Of a stretch of 64,000 bases of DNA, positions 36,268 through 45,590 are shown in pieces; the stretch's first letter is position 1; every line of letters begins with the position of its first letter. Location of the stretch: assembly GCA_017443025.1 (NCBI GenBank), contig JAFSPG010000018.1, positions 248,001-312,000 on the forward strand, given 5' to 3'. Source of the DNA: Bacteroidales bacterium. Lineage in GTDB: Bacteria; Bacteroidota; Bacteroidia; Bacteroidales; UBA932. The notes under the pieces were generated by a model. It did no database searches and had not been told where the DNA came from. It saw only the letters and a list, made by a program, of their open reading frames with translations. Position numbers and translations under genes: made by a program.

Positions 36268-37314
36268 TTAAATGGTTGAGAAGGCAAAGATAATGGCTTC
36301 GCTGAAGGTCTCACCTTCACGAAGTACGACGGAAGGATATTCCGGCTTGTTCGGACTGTCGGGGAAATGCTGGCACTCTATGGCAACGGCGTCATAGTCG
36401 TGGTACTTGCGTCCACCCTTGCCTTCAGGGCAGCCTTCGAGCCAGTTTCCGGTATAAATCTGTACTCCGGGCTGGGTGGTCAAGACCTCAAGACGACGGC
36501 CTGAGGCGGAGTCGCTGAGAACTGCGGCCTTGCGCAGCTGGCCGGGAACATAATCGTCAATCACGAAGCAATTGTCGTAGCCCTTGCCGAATTTAAGGGC
36601 AGGGAAGTCGGCCTTGATGTCGCGGCCGAGCGGCTTGGGATTGATGAAATCCATCGGAGTTCCGGCCACGGGCTCGGAATCTCCGACCGGAATGAGGGTT
36701 TCGCTCGTGGGGAGGTATTCCGAAGCCGCGAGGCAGAGTTCGTGCCCGAGCACATTCTCCTTGAAGCCTCCGAGGTTGAAATATGCGTGATTGGTGAGGT
36801 TCAGTACCGTCGGGCCTCCGGATACAGCGTTGAAGGTGAGTTCCAGGACGTGGTCTTCGCTCCAGGAATAGCGGGCTACGACTTTAAGGTCGGAGGGATA
36901 TCCGGCTTCACCGTCTTCAGAGAAGTACATGAATTCCACGGCTTCGCCGTCAATCCTGCTTTCCCATACCTGATTCTGGAAGCCTGCGGGGCCTCCGTGA
37001 AGATGGTTGGGGCCGTTGTTGATGGGCAGAGTATATGTTTTTCCGTCGAGGGTGAAATGGCCAAGAGCGATACGGTTGGCGTAACGGCCGGGGCATTTGC
37101 CGGCGCAGGGGCCGTCGTCGAAGTACGACAGGGGATTGTCGTAGCCAAGAACTACGTCGGCGAGCTTGCCGTCCTTGTCGGGCACATTGACGGAGACTAT
37201 CGCGGCACCTATACTGCAGAGTTCTACAAATGCTCCGTCGGAAGCCGTAAGCTTGTATTTGAGGATTTCCTTACCATCGGGAGCGGAGCCCCATTTGATT
37301 TTTTCTATTGTCAT
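36268..37314 (-). CDS. galM: Galactose mutarotase (aldose 1-epimerase)
   Basis: A 348-residue mutarotase that interconverts alpha and beta galactose or glucose. Motifs: [35 protein letters not shown] (catalytic His), [14 protein letters not shown] (catalytic His), GKGYDNCFV and the catalytic Glu in [13 protein letters not shown]. No signal peptide is seen, so it is cytoplasmic. It sits 12 bases after the DUF5106 gene and four before thyA; galK is 5 kb away on the same strand in a different operon, so the Leloir genes are split. Confidence 0.96.
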   Translation of the reverse strand: MTIEKIKWGSAPDGKEILKYKLTASDGAFVELCSIGAAIVSVNVPDKDGKLADVVLGYDNPLSYFDDGPCAGKCPGRYANRIALGHFTLDGKTYTLPINNGPNHLHGGPAGFQNQVWESRIDGEAVEFMYFSEDGEAGYPSDLKVVARYSWSEDHVLELTFNAVSGGPTVLNLTNHAYFNLGGFKENVLGHELCLAASEYLPTSETLIPVGDSEPVAGTPMDFINPKPLGRDIKADFPALKFGKGYDNCFVIDDYVPGQLRKAAVLSDSASGRRLEVLTTQPGVQIYTGNWLEGCPEGKGGRKYHDYDAVAIECQHFPDSPNKPEYPSVVLREGETFSEAIIFAFSTI

Positions 37315-37326
37315 TGTTCAGTGGTA

Positions 37327-38307
37327 TTATAATGAGGTCATAAATGCTATCTTGTTCAAAACTACGTGCAGGGGCGCATCTTTCAGGATGACAGTTTTGT
37401 CGGAGCCAAGAAGATACAGCGAAGGTATTGCCCAGAGGTTATATATCTGCTCGTTCCTGATGGACTGGTCCTTGTCGATGCCCGATATCCATGTCTTGGG
37501 ATAATCCTTGACTACCTTGCGCCAGGCGGCAACATCTTCGTCGGGGTAAATATTGACGATTGCCAGCTGGCCGTCTTCGAGCATTTCCGCCAAATCGGGA
37601 GATCCGGCCATTACCCTCTGGATATCCTCGCACATTTTGCAGCCCGGGTTGCTGAACACAAGAAGGGTCAGCGGGGCTTTGACGCCGTAAAGAGTCTTCT
37701 CTGAGCCATCGGGGGTAATAAAGGTGAAATCGCCGGCCTTGGTGCCCTCTTTGTTAAGGGAGCATAGATGAGCCTGGTTTGCATAAATCTTTCGCTGCAG
37801 GGAGTCTATTCCGGGATACTGCGAAAGGGTTTGGGCAACTACTGCATATGATACTTCATTGTGTACCGGAGACTGGGGGTCATACATATACTTCCCGGCA
37901 AGAGCTGTCATTTCATTGAAAATACCAGGGTGTACTGCACATACAGGCCAGGAAGTAATACCCTTGAACCACTGGGCTACAGCCTTGGTGACAACCTCTT
38001 CAGATGACGGTTCGAGCAGTACGGCCCATAGGGCGAAGTTGTCTTCGAGGGCTTTGCGCGAGATGCCGTTCATACAGAGGGAATCAACTCCCATTTCGTA
38101 TATCTCGCTAAGATAGGCATCCCAGAAATGGATGGTCAGGTATTCGGCCCTGGCCTCCTCGGATACTATCGTCTCGGGAGGGGTTATCATAGGGAAGCCA
38201 TCTTCTCCGCGGGTAAATGAAACAGGAGGCTGCTGGCTGCCGGAACATGCCATACAAAAGGCTACTGCCGCGCATGCTCCGATACGGGAAATAATTCCGA
38301 TACTCAT
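37327..38307 (-). CDS. DUF5106/thioredoxin-like lipoprotein
   Basis: A 326-residue probable lipoprotein. The signal segment ends AFCMAC, with Cys21 the likely lipid site although Cys at -3 is unusual. The N-terminal half (about 30-200) resembles DUF5106, with ARAEYLTIHFWDAY. The C-terminal half is a thioredoxin fold with a CxxC active site, NPGCKMCEDIQ (near 230), and a downstream cis-Pro region (NLWAIPSLYLLG). This layout is common in Bacteroidales periplasmic disulfide reductase-like proteins. The ATG at 38307 is preferred to a TTG at 38340, which would coincide with transcription start. It leads the operon with galM and thyA. Confidence 0.86.
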   Translation of the reverse strand: MSIGIISRIGACAAVAFCMACSGSQQPPVSFTRGEDGFPMITPPETIVSEEARAEYLTIHFWDAYLSEIYEMGVDSLCMNGISRKALEDNFALWAVLLEPSSEEVVTKAVAQWFKGITSWPVCAVHPGIFNEMTALAGKYMYDPQSPVHNEVSYAVVAQTLSQYPGIDSLQRKIYANQAHLCSLNKEGTKAGDFTFITPDGSEKTLYGVKAPLTLLVFSNPGCKMCEDIQRVMAGSPDLAEMLEDGQLAIVNIYPDEDVAAWRKVVKDYPKTWISGIDKDQSIRNEQIYNLWAIPSLYLLGSDKTVILKDAPLHVVLNKIAFMTSL

Positions 38308-38346
38308 AATACTTCGTTTGACGCCGGTCTTGACGGCCAATCCTTA

Positions 38347-38354
38347 CAAATATA
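38347..38354 (-). promoter_or_regulatory. Predicted -7 box of the DUF5106-galM-thyA operon
   Basis: The minus strand reads TATATTTG, a perfect match. It is 39 bases upstream of the ATG at 38307 and only 13 bases from the -7 box of the divergent gene. Confidence 0.5.
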
Positions 38355-38367
38355 TCATATTTTTTGC

Positions 38368-38375
38368 TAAATTTG
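38368..38375 (+). promoter_or_regulatory. Predicted -7 box of the metallopeptidase-like gene
   Basis: TAAATTTG, a perfect match, 23 bases before the ATG at 38399. It lies back to back with the opposite -7 box, so the two RNA polymerase footprints must overlap. Confidence 0.5.
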
Positions 38376-38398
38376 AGGGTTTTGTAATGATTTTTCAG

Positions 38399-41300
38399 AT
38401 GAGACTACGTTGTCTTTTGTCAATCTCCCTTATTTCTTTGGCCGCCGTTTCTGCAAGCGCTCAGTTTTATCTGGCCGGTGATGACCCCGGCAGCGTCCGC
38501 TGGGCTTATATCCTGACTCCCCACTATAAAGTCATATATCCCAAAGGACTGGACTCCCTGTCGCGGGCCTATGCCAGGGCTCTCGAGAGCGCCCGCTTGA
38601 AAGTAGGCTTGAGCGCCGGATATAACCCCGGCGAAACCTACGGAGCACGCTCCCAGGTTGTCCTTCACGCTTATACCGGCGATTCCAACGGCTCCGTAGC
38701 CTGGGCTCCGATGAGGATGGACCTATATACTCTTCCGGAAGCATATTCCCCTTCGGCCACCCCCTGGATTGAAGAGCTGGCGGTACACGAAAGCAGGCAC
38801 GTAGCCCAAATGCAATTCGGTAAAGACGGGCTCCTCCGCATCAGCTCCTGGATTTTCGGCGAACTCCCTACCGGAGCGGAGGCCGGTGTATTTCCAAGCA
38901 CCTGGATGCTGGAGGGAGATGCAGTCGTGGCCGAGACGGCTCTTTCTGATTACGGCCGCGGCCGCGACGGTGCCTTCCTCGCTTACTATATGGCAGCTTT
39001 TGACAAAGGCGACCGGCGTTCCTGGACTCAGTGGAGATGGGGCTCTTCGCGCAGATATGCCCCCAACCACTATGCCCTCGGTTATCTTACCATAGCGGGA
39101 GCCAGATATCTCTATAATGACCCTCTGTTTACAAGTACATATCTAAAAGGCGCCGCGAAACGCCCTTACAAGCTTTCAAAGGTTCGCGCCTGGTTCAAGG
39201 AGCGTAGCGGCAAGCATTTCTACGATGCCTTCGAGGATATTTATTCCACCTTTCACGGGCAGTGGGAAGACAGCTTCCGCAGCCGCGGAACTGCGGTTGA
39301 GGGACAGCGGCTGACAGGCACCCCATCTTGGTACACAAGTTATAGTTCTCCCCTGACGTCAGGCGACGATATCTATGCCGTAAAAGCCTCTCTTATACGC
39401 CCGGCCTATCTTGTTAAAATCGGAAAGGACGGCAGCGAATCTTCAGTTCTTCCTTTCGCGCAGAATACAAGCAAGCTTTTTAAATCGGGGAATAATATTT
39501 ACTGGTCTGAATCCGTGCCCGACAAGCGCTGGTCGCTTGCAGCGAGCTCCCGCATCAGGGTTCTTTCCGAAGACGGTTCCGTCCGGGATTTAACCAACAA
39601 GGGGCGTTATTTCAATCCGGCAGTTGCCGCAGATGGCAGAATCTCCGCTACTGAATATCCCGTCCGGGGTGGATGCGCAATAGTGCTACTTTCTGAGGAA
39701 GGAAAAGAGCTGAAACGCTTCGAGGCTCCGGATGGAATTCAGTTTACCGAAAGCGCTTTTGTACGTGACGGTATCATCGTATGTTATGTCGGCAAGAAGG
39801 GAACGGGGCTTGGCTGGCTTAAAGACAGCGGTATCGAAGAAATCATCCCTCAGGGGCCTTATACTATCAAAAGTTTAAGTGAAAGCGACGGAAGTCTTTA
39901 CTTTTTAAGCGGAAAGGATGGCGTAGAGGAGCTTTACTGCCTTGATGCCGCCGGCAAGACCAGCAAGCTGTTCGCCTCGAAATACGGAGTTACCTCTTTC
40001 ACCATTGACGGCGACACGGTAGTGTGGACATCCCGTGAACACGAGGGGAACCTCCCTTTCAAGGGCTCTCTTTCTTCAATGCCTAAAAGCGAAGCATCCT
40101 TCCTTACCTGGAGGCGAAACGAAGTTGCCGACACCCTTGCAGCTCAGGAAAAACGCCTTGCCGCGGCGGCCGGAGTTGACTTGACCGAAGAATGGGGCGG
40201 AGACATTTCCGAGCCGAAATCTTATAACAAACTCCTGAATGCCTTCCGCTTCCACTCCTGGCTGCCCCTTGGTATAAAATATGACGCCATCAACGACCTG
40301 AGCGACGATTCCGCTCTTGAAGAAACTTCGCTCGGAGCCACAGTATTGTTCCAGAACACCCTTGGAACTCTTTCCGGTCTGGCCTCGTACCGTTATATGA
40401 AAGACGAGCTCACCGGGAAAGGTTACAGAAACGCCTTCCATCTGTCGCTGACATATTCGGGCCTATATCCCGTAATTGAGGCGAAACTGGATATCGGCGA
40501 GCGCAAGGCCATCCAGTACGGACGTCTTCTGGCCAAATACGGCGATTTAAGCTCCGAACAAACCAAAGGCTGGGTTCTCGACTGCCCTATGGTCAAGGCG
40601 GAAATCGACGCTTACATTCCATTCAACTTCTCAAAGGGAGGATGGAACAAAGGCCTCGTTCCAAGGCTGGAGTACGTAATTTCCAACGACCGTTTCAATA
40701 CAGGAGCCCCGATTTTCGGGCTTGGATACAACCTCGGAGCTTTCCAGACCAAGGCTGTGTTCCTCGATTATATTCCCGGCAAGAATTCCCTGTTACAAAC
40801 CATAACGGCATCGGTACGTGCCTATGCGACGCGTAAACAAGCCCAGTCTCAGATTTATCCTTCCATAGGTATAGGCGCCGAGATTGGATATCGGCAGAGA
40901 ATCAGCCTTGCGAAGCATTTTTCTCCCGATATGTACTGGTATCTGTACGGATATCTTCCGGGTCTCCGCCCTGAACAGGGCCTGAAGCTCTCCGCGCTCG
41001 GACAGCACCAGTTCGATGCCTCAAGGTTTGAAAACGTGGTCAAGACCCGCCCCCGTGGCCTTGCTACAGACGCCTTGAACAACTGGTTGGCAGCCTATGC
41101 TCCCACACAGATAAGGCTGACTGCCGACTATGTAATTCCTATCTATCTGGGAGATATCGACCTGTTGTCGCCAGTAACATACATAAAGCATTTCGTGCTT
41201 ACGCCTCACTACGACTATACCATCATGAAGTTCGGGCGCGGATTCACGGGAACCGGCGGACTGTCGAGCCTTGGTGCTGACCTTACCGCCAAGGTGGCAA

Positions 41301-41440
41301 ATATTCTATGGTTCCCCTATGACAGCGATATCGGACTCTCTTTCTGCTATAACGGAGGTCCCAGCTTCTCGGATATAAAGAAAACAGGCCTGCCTCTCGA
41401 CAGGACCTGGTTTGGAATGGTATTCAGGACAAGCCTTTAA
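38399..41440 (+). CDS. Metallopeptidase-like protein with propeller and outer-membrane barrel regions
   Basis: A 1013-residue exported protein that I cannot assign to a named family. A signal peptide (MRLRCLLSISLISLAAVSASA) precedes a domain with HExxH (HESRH, 130-134) and a second acid in WMLEGDA (Glu172), the layout of a gluzincin zinc peptidase. Residues about 290-620 contain repeated beta blades like a TolB/PD40 propeller (IRVLSEDGSVRDLTN; NGRYFNPAVAADGRI-type repeats). The last 350 or so alternate hydrophobic and polar residues and end in Phe-rich strands (TWFGMVFRTSL), as outer-membrane barrels do. The ATG at 38399 was chosen from the signal peptide. The stop overlaps that of the convergent CpXC gene (TTAA). 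Confidence 0.72.
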   Translation: MRLRCLLSISLISLAAVSASAQFYLAGDDPGSVRWAYILTPHYKVIYPKGLDSLSRAYARALESARLKVGLSAGYNPGETYGARSQVVLHAYTGDSNGSVAWAPMRMDLYTLPEAYSPSATPWIEELAVHESRHVAQMQFGKDGLLRISSWIFGELPTGAEAGVFPSTWMLEGDAVVAETALSDYGRGRDGAFLAYYMAAFDKGDRRSWTQWRWGSSRRYAPNHYALGYLTIAGARYLYNDPLFTSTYLKGAAKRPYKLSKVRAWFKERSGKHFYDAFEDIYSTFHGQWEDSFRSRGTAVEGQRLTGTPSWYTSYSSPLTSGDDIYAVKASLIRPAYLVKIGKDGSESSVLPFAQNTSKLFKSGNNIYWSESVPDKRWSLAASSRIRVLSEDGSVRDLTNKGRYFNPAVAADGRISATEYPVRGGCAIVLLSEEGKELKRFEAPDGIQFTESAFVRDGIIVCYVGKKGTGLGWLKDSGIEEIIPQGPYTIKSLSESDGSLYFLSGKDGVEELYCLDAAGKTSKLFASKYGVTSFTIDGDTVVWTSREHEGNLPFKGSLSSMPKSEASFLTWRRNEVADTLAAQEKRLAAAAGVDLTEEWGGDISEPKSYNKLLNAFRFHSWLPLGIKYDAINDLSDDSALEETSLGATVLFQNTLGTLSGLASYRYMKDELTGKGYRNAFHLSLTYSGLYPVIEAKLDIGERKAIQYGRLLAKYGDLSSEQTKGWVLDCPMVKAEIDAYIPFNFSKGGWNKGLVPRLEYVISNDRFNTGAPIFGLGYNLGAFQTKAVFLDYIPGKNSLLQTITASVRAYATRKQAQSQIYPSIGIGAEIGYRQRISLAKHFSPDMYWYLYGYLPGLRPEQGLKLSALGQHQFDASRFENVVKTRPRGLATDALNNWLAAYAPTQIRLTADYVIPIYLGDIDLLSPVTYIKHFVLTPHYDYTIMKFGRGFTGTGGLSSLGADLTAKVANILWFPYDSDIGLSFCYNGGPSFSDIKKTGLPLDRTWFGMVFRTSL

Positions 41441-42108
41441 CGGAAGGTCTTCGCTACCCACCCGGAATCTACTATCGGGAAGGGGCCGGAAGGTATGATA
41501 TCCGGATTGCGGCCGAGAATAGCCCGGCAGTCCTCATATACGTTAAATCCTACTTCTACCGAATGCATCGCCCCGTCGAGGGAAAAGACAAAGCGTAGCA
41601 GGTTGTCAGGACCTTCCATCGAGTTGAATCTCAGAGAAGCCGATGACAAGGCCGCCGACAGCTGAGGATTCTTTTCCTGCTGCGCAAGTTCCATTGCCGT
41701 TACGTATTTGCACATTTCGACGGCGGCGTCTTCCATTCCGGCCTCAGCTATTCTCACCTTTTCTATGAGAGAACCTGCGTCGTTTACCCGGCGGAAGATA
41801 TAATCCCCCATGCTTTCGTCCGCCTGAATCGACGACCATAGCGAAAGAATCTTGGTCTCCGCTTCAAGGGTGATGGCATCAGGGAGCAGCCAGAGCATAA
41901 GACGGTTGTCGGGGTCGTGGTACAGAAGGTCCGACTGGACCATATTGACCGTACCGCACTCCGGACACTCCCACGTAAAGAGGGATCCGCTGCGCACGGC
42001 CTCTTTCAAGGAAGGTTCCTCGGAGGCGTTAATGCTCCGGGGAACCTGCTTGTTTCCTTTATGGCCGCATTTACGGCAGATTACGGGGATAGATGCTTCT
42101 ATCGGCAT
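41437..42108 (-). CDS. CpXC-domain protein
   Basis: A 223-residue soluble protein. Two zinc-binding cysteine pairs, CRKCGHKG and CPECGTVN, lie at about residues 11-14 and 48-51, followed by a beta-rich region (NMVQSDLLYHDPDNRLML); this is the CpXC domain. The remaining 140 residues are mostly helical with no assigned function. No role has been established for the family. It overlaps the end of galK by ten bases and so is translated with it, though nothing suggests a part in galactose metabolism. Confidence 0.83.
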   Translation of the reverse strand: MPIEASIPVICRKCGHKGNKQVPRSINASEEPSLKEAVRSGSLFTWECPECGTVNMVQSDLLYHDPDNRLMLWLLPDAITLEAETKILSLWSSIQADESMGDYIFRRVNDAGSLIEKVRIAEAGMEDAAVEMCKYVTAMELAQQEKNPQLSAALSSASLRFNSMEGPDNLLRFVFSLDGAMHSVEVGFNVYEDCRAILGRNPDIIPSGPFPIVDSGWVAKTFR

Positions 42109-43247
42109 ATCTCCCTTGCTCCGTCGCTGATTACGACATTGTAAATCTTGGGCTCGTGGCCGAACTTGGCGGCGAACTGCTCCTTGGCGGCTTTAATAAA
42201 GGCGTCATAGAGTTCTTCCTTGACCAGGTTGATGGTGCAGCCGCCGAAACCGCCGCCCATTACGCGAGAGCCGGTAACATCCATCTTGCGGGCCAGCTTG
42301 TTGAGGAAGTCGAGTTCTTCGCAGCTGACTTCATACAGGCGGCTGAGGCCGAAATGAGTCTGATACATAAGTTCGCCGACGGTCTCGTAGTCTCCCCTTT
42401 CAAGGGCGTCGCAGACGTCGAGCACGCGCTGAACCTCACCGATTACATACTCTGCACGGAGGAAATCCTCCTCGGGAATCTCGGCGCGGACTTCGTCGAG
42501 CCAAACCCTCTTGGCGTCACTGAGGAATTCGACATCGGGATGGTTCTTGCGGATGGCAGCGGCTGCCCTTTCGCAGGATTCGCGGCGCTTGTTGTAGGCT
42601 GAAGATGCGAGTTCGTGCTTTACGCAGGAATCAATCAGCACCACTTTATATCCTTCGGGCTTGAAGGGGAAATATTTGTACTCGAGAGTCTTGCAGTTGA
42701 GGCGGATGAGACTGCCGGCCTTTCCGAAGACGGAGGCGAACTGGTCCATGATTCCGCACTTTACTCCGCAGTAATTATGCTCTGTGCTCTGGCCGATTTT
42801 TGCAAGTTCGAATTTGTCGATACCGTTGCCGAAAAGCTCGTTGAGGGCGAAAGCAAATGTGCTTTCAAGGGCTGCAGAAGAGCTTAGGCCTGCACCAAGC
42901 GGAACGTCGCCGGCAAATACTGCATCGAAGCCTTCTACTTTTCCGCCACGTTTGATTGTTTCGCGACAGACGCCGAAGACATAACGGGCCCAGGCCTGTG
43001 AAGGGGCATCTGCCTCCTCCAAACCAAACTCCGTAGACTCGTTGTAATCCATTGAGAACAGGCGCACCTTTGAGGTTCCATTCGGAAGGATTACGGTCAT
43101 TATACCTTTGTCGATAGCTCCCGGGAATACATATCCTCCGTTATAATCGGTATGTTCGCCGATAAGGTTGATACGTCCTGCTGAAGCAAATACACGGCCT
43201 TCCTTGCCGAAGAGCGCCTTGAATTTCTCCTGAAGTTTTGTTTGCAT
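42099..43247 (-). CDS. galK: Galactokinase
   Basis: A 382-residue GHMP kinase that phosphorylates galactose at C1 in the Leloir pathway. Motifs: GRINLIGEHTDYNGGYV (sugar-binding signature), PLGAGLSSSAALE (ATP loop), CGIMDQFASVFG (catalytic Asp) and VMGGGFGGCTINLV. ATG at 43247. The upstream EEP gene ends 46 bases earlier on the same strand, so they may share a transcript; no TAnnTTTG box is seen in the gap. CpXC follows with a ten-base overlap. galM lies in a separate operon. Confidence 0.96.
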   Translation of the reverse strand: MQTKLQEKFKALFGKEGRVFASAGRINLIGEHTDYNGGYVFPGAIDKGIMTVILPNGTSKVRLFSMDYNESTEFGLEEADAPSQAWARYVFGVCRETIKRGGKVEGFDAVFAGDVPLGAGLSSSAALESTFAFALNELFGNGIDKFELAKIGQSTEHNYCGVKCGIMDQFASVFGKAGSLIRLNCKTLEYKYFPFKPEGYKVVLIDSCVKHELASSAYNKRRESCERAAAAIRKNHPDVEFLSDAKRVWLDEVRAEIPEEDFLRAEYVIGEVQRVLDVCDALERGDYETVGELMYQTHFGLSRLYEVSCEELDFLNKLARKMDVTGSRVMGGGFGGCTINLVKEELYDAFIKAAKEQFAAKFGHEPKIYNVVISDGAREICR

Positions 43248-43293
43248 AGTTTATGGTGTTATTTGTTAATTGCGCATATCTTCGTAAATATAG

Positions 43294-44259
43294 CTATTCT
43301 TTTTTAAATATCTGCCTGTTTGGCAGATTTTTAACCGATAACAGAACTGGAAGATGATCCGACAGCCCGCCAAGATATCTTGGTCCGGAATAGGTACGGA
43401 GCGGTTTTTCGCCCGAACGAACATTGTCGCGGGTAAGCAGATGCGGAAAACGCAGAATCTTCATCTGTGCCTCAACCGCCTTGTCGAACAGGAAAAAATC
43501 TATCAGCTCCCATCGGCCGTCAAAGCGTATTGTGCCTTCTCCGGCGGCGGAGAGAGCGGCAGCGGGATGCTTCAGGGAGTATTTCGCGGCGAAGTCCGCG
43601 AAGACCTCGCTTGAAGCATCGTCGTTGAAGTCGCCGCAGGCGACGAACAGGCTGTCGCCTGCAGCCGCCAGGGAATCCCGCACCAGTCCAAGCGCCTCCA
43701 GGGCCGCGAGCCTGCGCCACTGGGATTCTCCTCCGCCGAACTTGGAGGGATGATGATTGACAGCGACTGAAAAAGAGCCGCCGCCCTGCTGCAAAAACTC
43801 TGCAAGAAGTATATCCCGGGTGCGCAGCGAATCCTGCCCCTGCGCGGCCGTTATCCGCACCGGCCGCGCCGCGCGGAGAGCTAACGCCTCCGCCCGGTAA
43901 ATAAGCGCCACGTCTATCCCCCTTCTGTCCGGAGACTCGAAATGCACTATTTTGTAGCCGCATTTATCAAGGAGCGTCCTTTTCAGCAACGTGTGCAGCA
44001 CCGCTTTATTCTCGACTTCAGCGAAACCTATTATATCGGGCAGGCCTCCGGCCTCTTCGGCAGCGAGGAGGATAGTTTTTGCTATGCCTTCGCATTTGCG
44101 GAGGAGCCGCCCGAAGGTCCAGTGGCGGGAGCCTGCAGCCGAGAATTCGGCATCCGAAGACGAATACCCGCCGTCCCTGTGATCGAAGAAGTTCTCCAGG
44201 TTCCAGAACATTATAAGGACCCCGGAGAGGATTATCGTTATTTTTTTTCGACCGAACAT
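43294..44259 (-). CDS. EEP-family nuclease/phosphatase, membrane-anchored or exported
   Basis: A 321-residue protein of the endonuclease/exonuclease/phosphatase superfamily. Motifs in order: MFWNLENFFD, FAEVENKAVL (metal-binding Glu), VNHHPSKFGGGESQWRRLAA, ACGDFNDDASS, LIDFFLFD and LSDHLPVLLS. This set, with the S-x-x-x-R-R and GGGES region, is like the Bacteroidota group annotated as endonucleases. The N terminus is hydrophobic (ITIILSGVLIMFW) and runs straight into the first motif, so a cleavable signal is doubtful. It differs from the secreted EEP protein at 9907-10755. Substrate unknown. Confidence 0.88.
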   Translation of the reverse strand: MFGRKKITIILSGVLIMFWNLENFFDHRDGGYSSSDAEFSAAGSRHWTFGRLLRKCEGIAKTILLAAEEAGGLPDIIGFAEVENKAVLHTLLKRTLLDKCGYKIVHFESPDRRGIDVALIYRAEALALRAARPVRITAAQGQDSLRTRDILLAEFLQQGGGSFSVAVNHHPSKFGGGESQWRRLAALEALGLVRDSLAAAGDSLFVACGDFNDDASSEVFADFAAKYSLKHPAAALSAAGEGTIRFDGRWELIDFFLFDKAVEAQMKILRFPHLLTRDNVRSGEKPLRTYSGPRYLGGLSDHLPVLLSVKNLPNRQIFKKE

Positions 44260-44312
44260 GCGGGCAATTTATGCTTTTGGCTGAAGAAGTAGGATAAGAA
44301 TCGTATAATTGT

Positions 44313-44320
44313 TATTTTTG
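44313..44320 (+). promoter_or_regulatory. Predicted -7 box of ychF
   Basis: TATTTTTG matches TAnnTTTG, 34 bases before the ychF ATG. No TTG is seen at the -33 spacing. Confidence 0.5.
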
Positions 44321-44354
44321 CAACACAAAATTTTTACAAAAACACCGATTCCAT

Positions 44355-45458
44355 ATGTCTTTGAAGTGCGGAATAGTAGGCTTGCCCAATGTAGGTAAAT
44401 CCACCCTCTTTAACTGTATCAGTTCGGGCAAGGCCCAGAGCGCCAACTTTCCCTTCTGTACAATTGACCCCAACTTAGGTTCTACAAATGTGCCCGACAG
44501 AAGGCTCGATGTCCTTACTGAAATATGCCAGCCCAAGCGGACCGTCCCGGCTACCGTAGATATCGTAGATATTGCCGGACTTGTCAAGGGCGCCAGCAAG
44601 GGCGAGGGCCTGGGCAACCAGTTCCTGGCAAACATCCGTGAGACTGACGCAATCCTTCACGTGCTGCGCTGCTTCGACGACGGTAATATCGTCCACGTTG
44701 ACGGCAGCGTGAATCCCGTGCGCGACAAGGAAGTTGTCGATGCCGAACTCCAGATTAAGGACCTTGAAACCGTAGAGGCCCGCATAGCAAAAGTCCAGAA
44801 ACAGGCCAAAATAGGCGCCGACAAAGAAGCCGCAAAACTGCTCTCTCTGCTGGAGCGTTACCGCGAAGCCCTGCTCAAGGGCTGCTCCTGCCGCAGCGTG
44901 GAACTTCTTAACGAAGAAGAGGCCGCCATGGCAAAAGACCTCTATCTCCTTACCAACAAGCCGGTAATGTATGTCTGTAATGTTGATGAAGCATCTGCCG
45001 TTAAGGGTAACGCATACGTGGATGCCGTCCGCGAAGCCGTAAAGAACGAAAACGCCGAAGTCATTGTCCTGGCCGCAAAGACGGAATCAGACATCGCCGA
45101 GATTGAAGACTACGACGACCGCAAGCTCTTCCTTGACGAGCTTGGCCTCGAGGAACCCGGCGTTGTCAGGTTGATTCAGGGTGCATACCGCCTTCTCGGC
45201 CTCCAGACCTTCTTCACCGCCGGCGCCGATGAATGCCGCGCCTGGACCATCCGCAAGGGTGACAAAGCCCCCAAGGCCGCCGGAACCATCCACACAGACT
45301 TCGAGAAAGGCTTCATCAGGGCCGAAGTCATCAAGTACGACGACTTCGTCAAATACAAGTCCGAGGCCGCCGTCCGTGCCGCCGGCAAAATGGGAATCGA
45401 AGGAAAAGAATACGTCGTCCAAGATGGCGACATAATGCATTTCCTCTTCAACGTCTAA
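44355..45458 (+). CDS. ychF: Redox-regulated ATPase YchF
   Basis: A 367-residue Obg-related P-loop protein that binds ribosomes and prefers ATP to GTP. Walker A is [12 protein letters not shown], and the switch II region reads [20 protein letters not shown] with the hydrophobic residue in place of the catalytic Gln. The base-recognition motif is NVDE, the N-x-x-E form that gives ATP preference. A coiled-coil insertion covers about 125-185, and the C-terminal TGS domain contains [23 protein letters not shown]-type residues. It is monocistronic and ends at a strong terminator. Confidence 0.97.
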   Translation: MSLKCGIVGLPNVGKSTLFNCISSGKAQSANFPFCTIDPNLGSTNVPDRRLDVLTEICQPKRTVPATVDIVDIAGLVKGASKGEGLGNQFLANIRETDAILHVLRCFDDGNIVHVDGSVNPVRDKEVVDAELQIKDLETVEARIAKVQKQAKIGADKEAAKLLSLLERYREALLKGCSCRSVELLNEEEAAMAKDLYLLTNKPVMYVCNVDEASAVKGNAYVDAVREAVKNENAEVIVLAAKTESDIAEIEDYDDRKLFLDELGLEEPGVVRLIQGAYRLLGLQTFFTAGADECRAWTIRKGDKAPKAAGTIHTDFEKGFIRAEVIKYDDFVKYKSEAAVRAAGKMGIEGKEYVVQDGDIMHFLFNV

Positions 45459-45461
45459 CAA

Positions 45462-45489
45462 AAAACGCTGACCGTTCGGTCAGCGTTTT
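45462..45489. terminator. Intrinsic terminator after ychF
   Basis: AAAACGCTGACC pairs perfectly over 12 bases with GGTCAGCGTTTT around a GTTC loop, starting three bases after the ychF stop codon. A/T runs flank both sides. Confidence 0.9.
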
Positions 45490-45558
45490 CATGTATGGTT
45501 TCGGAGATCGAAGATCGACGGAGTGGGTTTGGGAGAACTTTCTCCTAATCATTAGATC

Positions 45559-45590
45559 CTTCTTCTAAAATTCGGGAATTTTAGAAGAAG
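45559..45590 (-). repeat. Perfect 15-bp inverted repeat across the ppiD-like stop codon
   Basis: CTTCTTCTAAAATTC (45559-45573) and GAATTTTAGAAGAAG (45576-45590) are exact reverse complements. The right arm contains the last codons and the TAA of the ppiD-like gene. No T-run follows in the direction of that gene, so it is a strong hairpin but not a textbook terminator; it might protect the mRNA 3' end. Confidence 0.7.

Noticed and set aside
38132-38398. Upstream extension of the metallopeptidase-like ORF
   Set aside because: It runs antisense through the DUF5106 gene and precedes the promoter; the ATG at 38399 gives a proper signal peptide.
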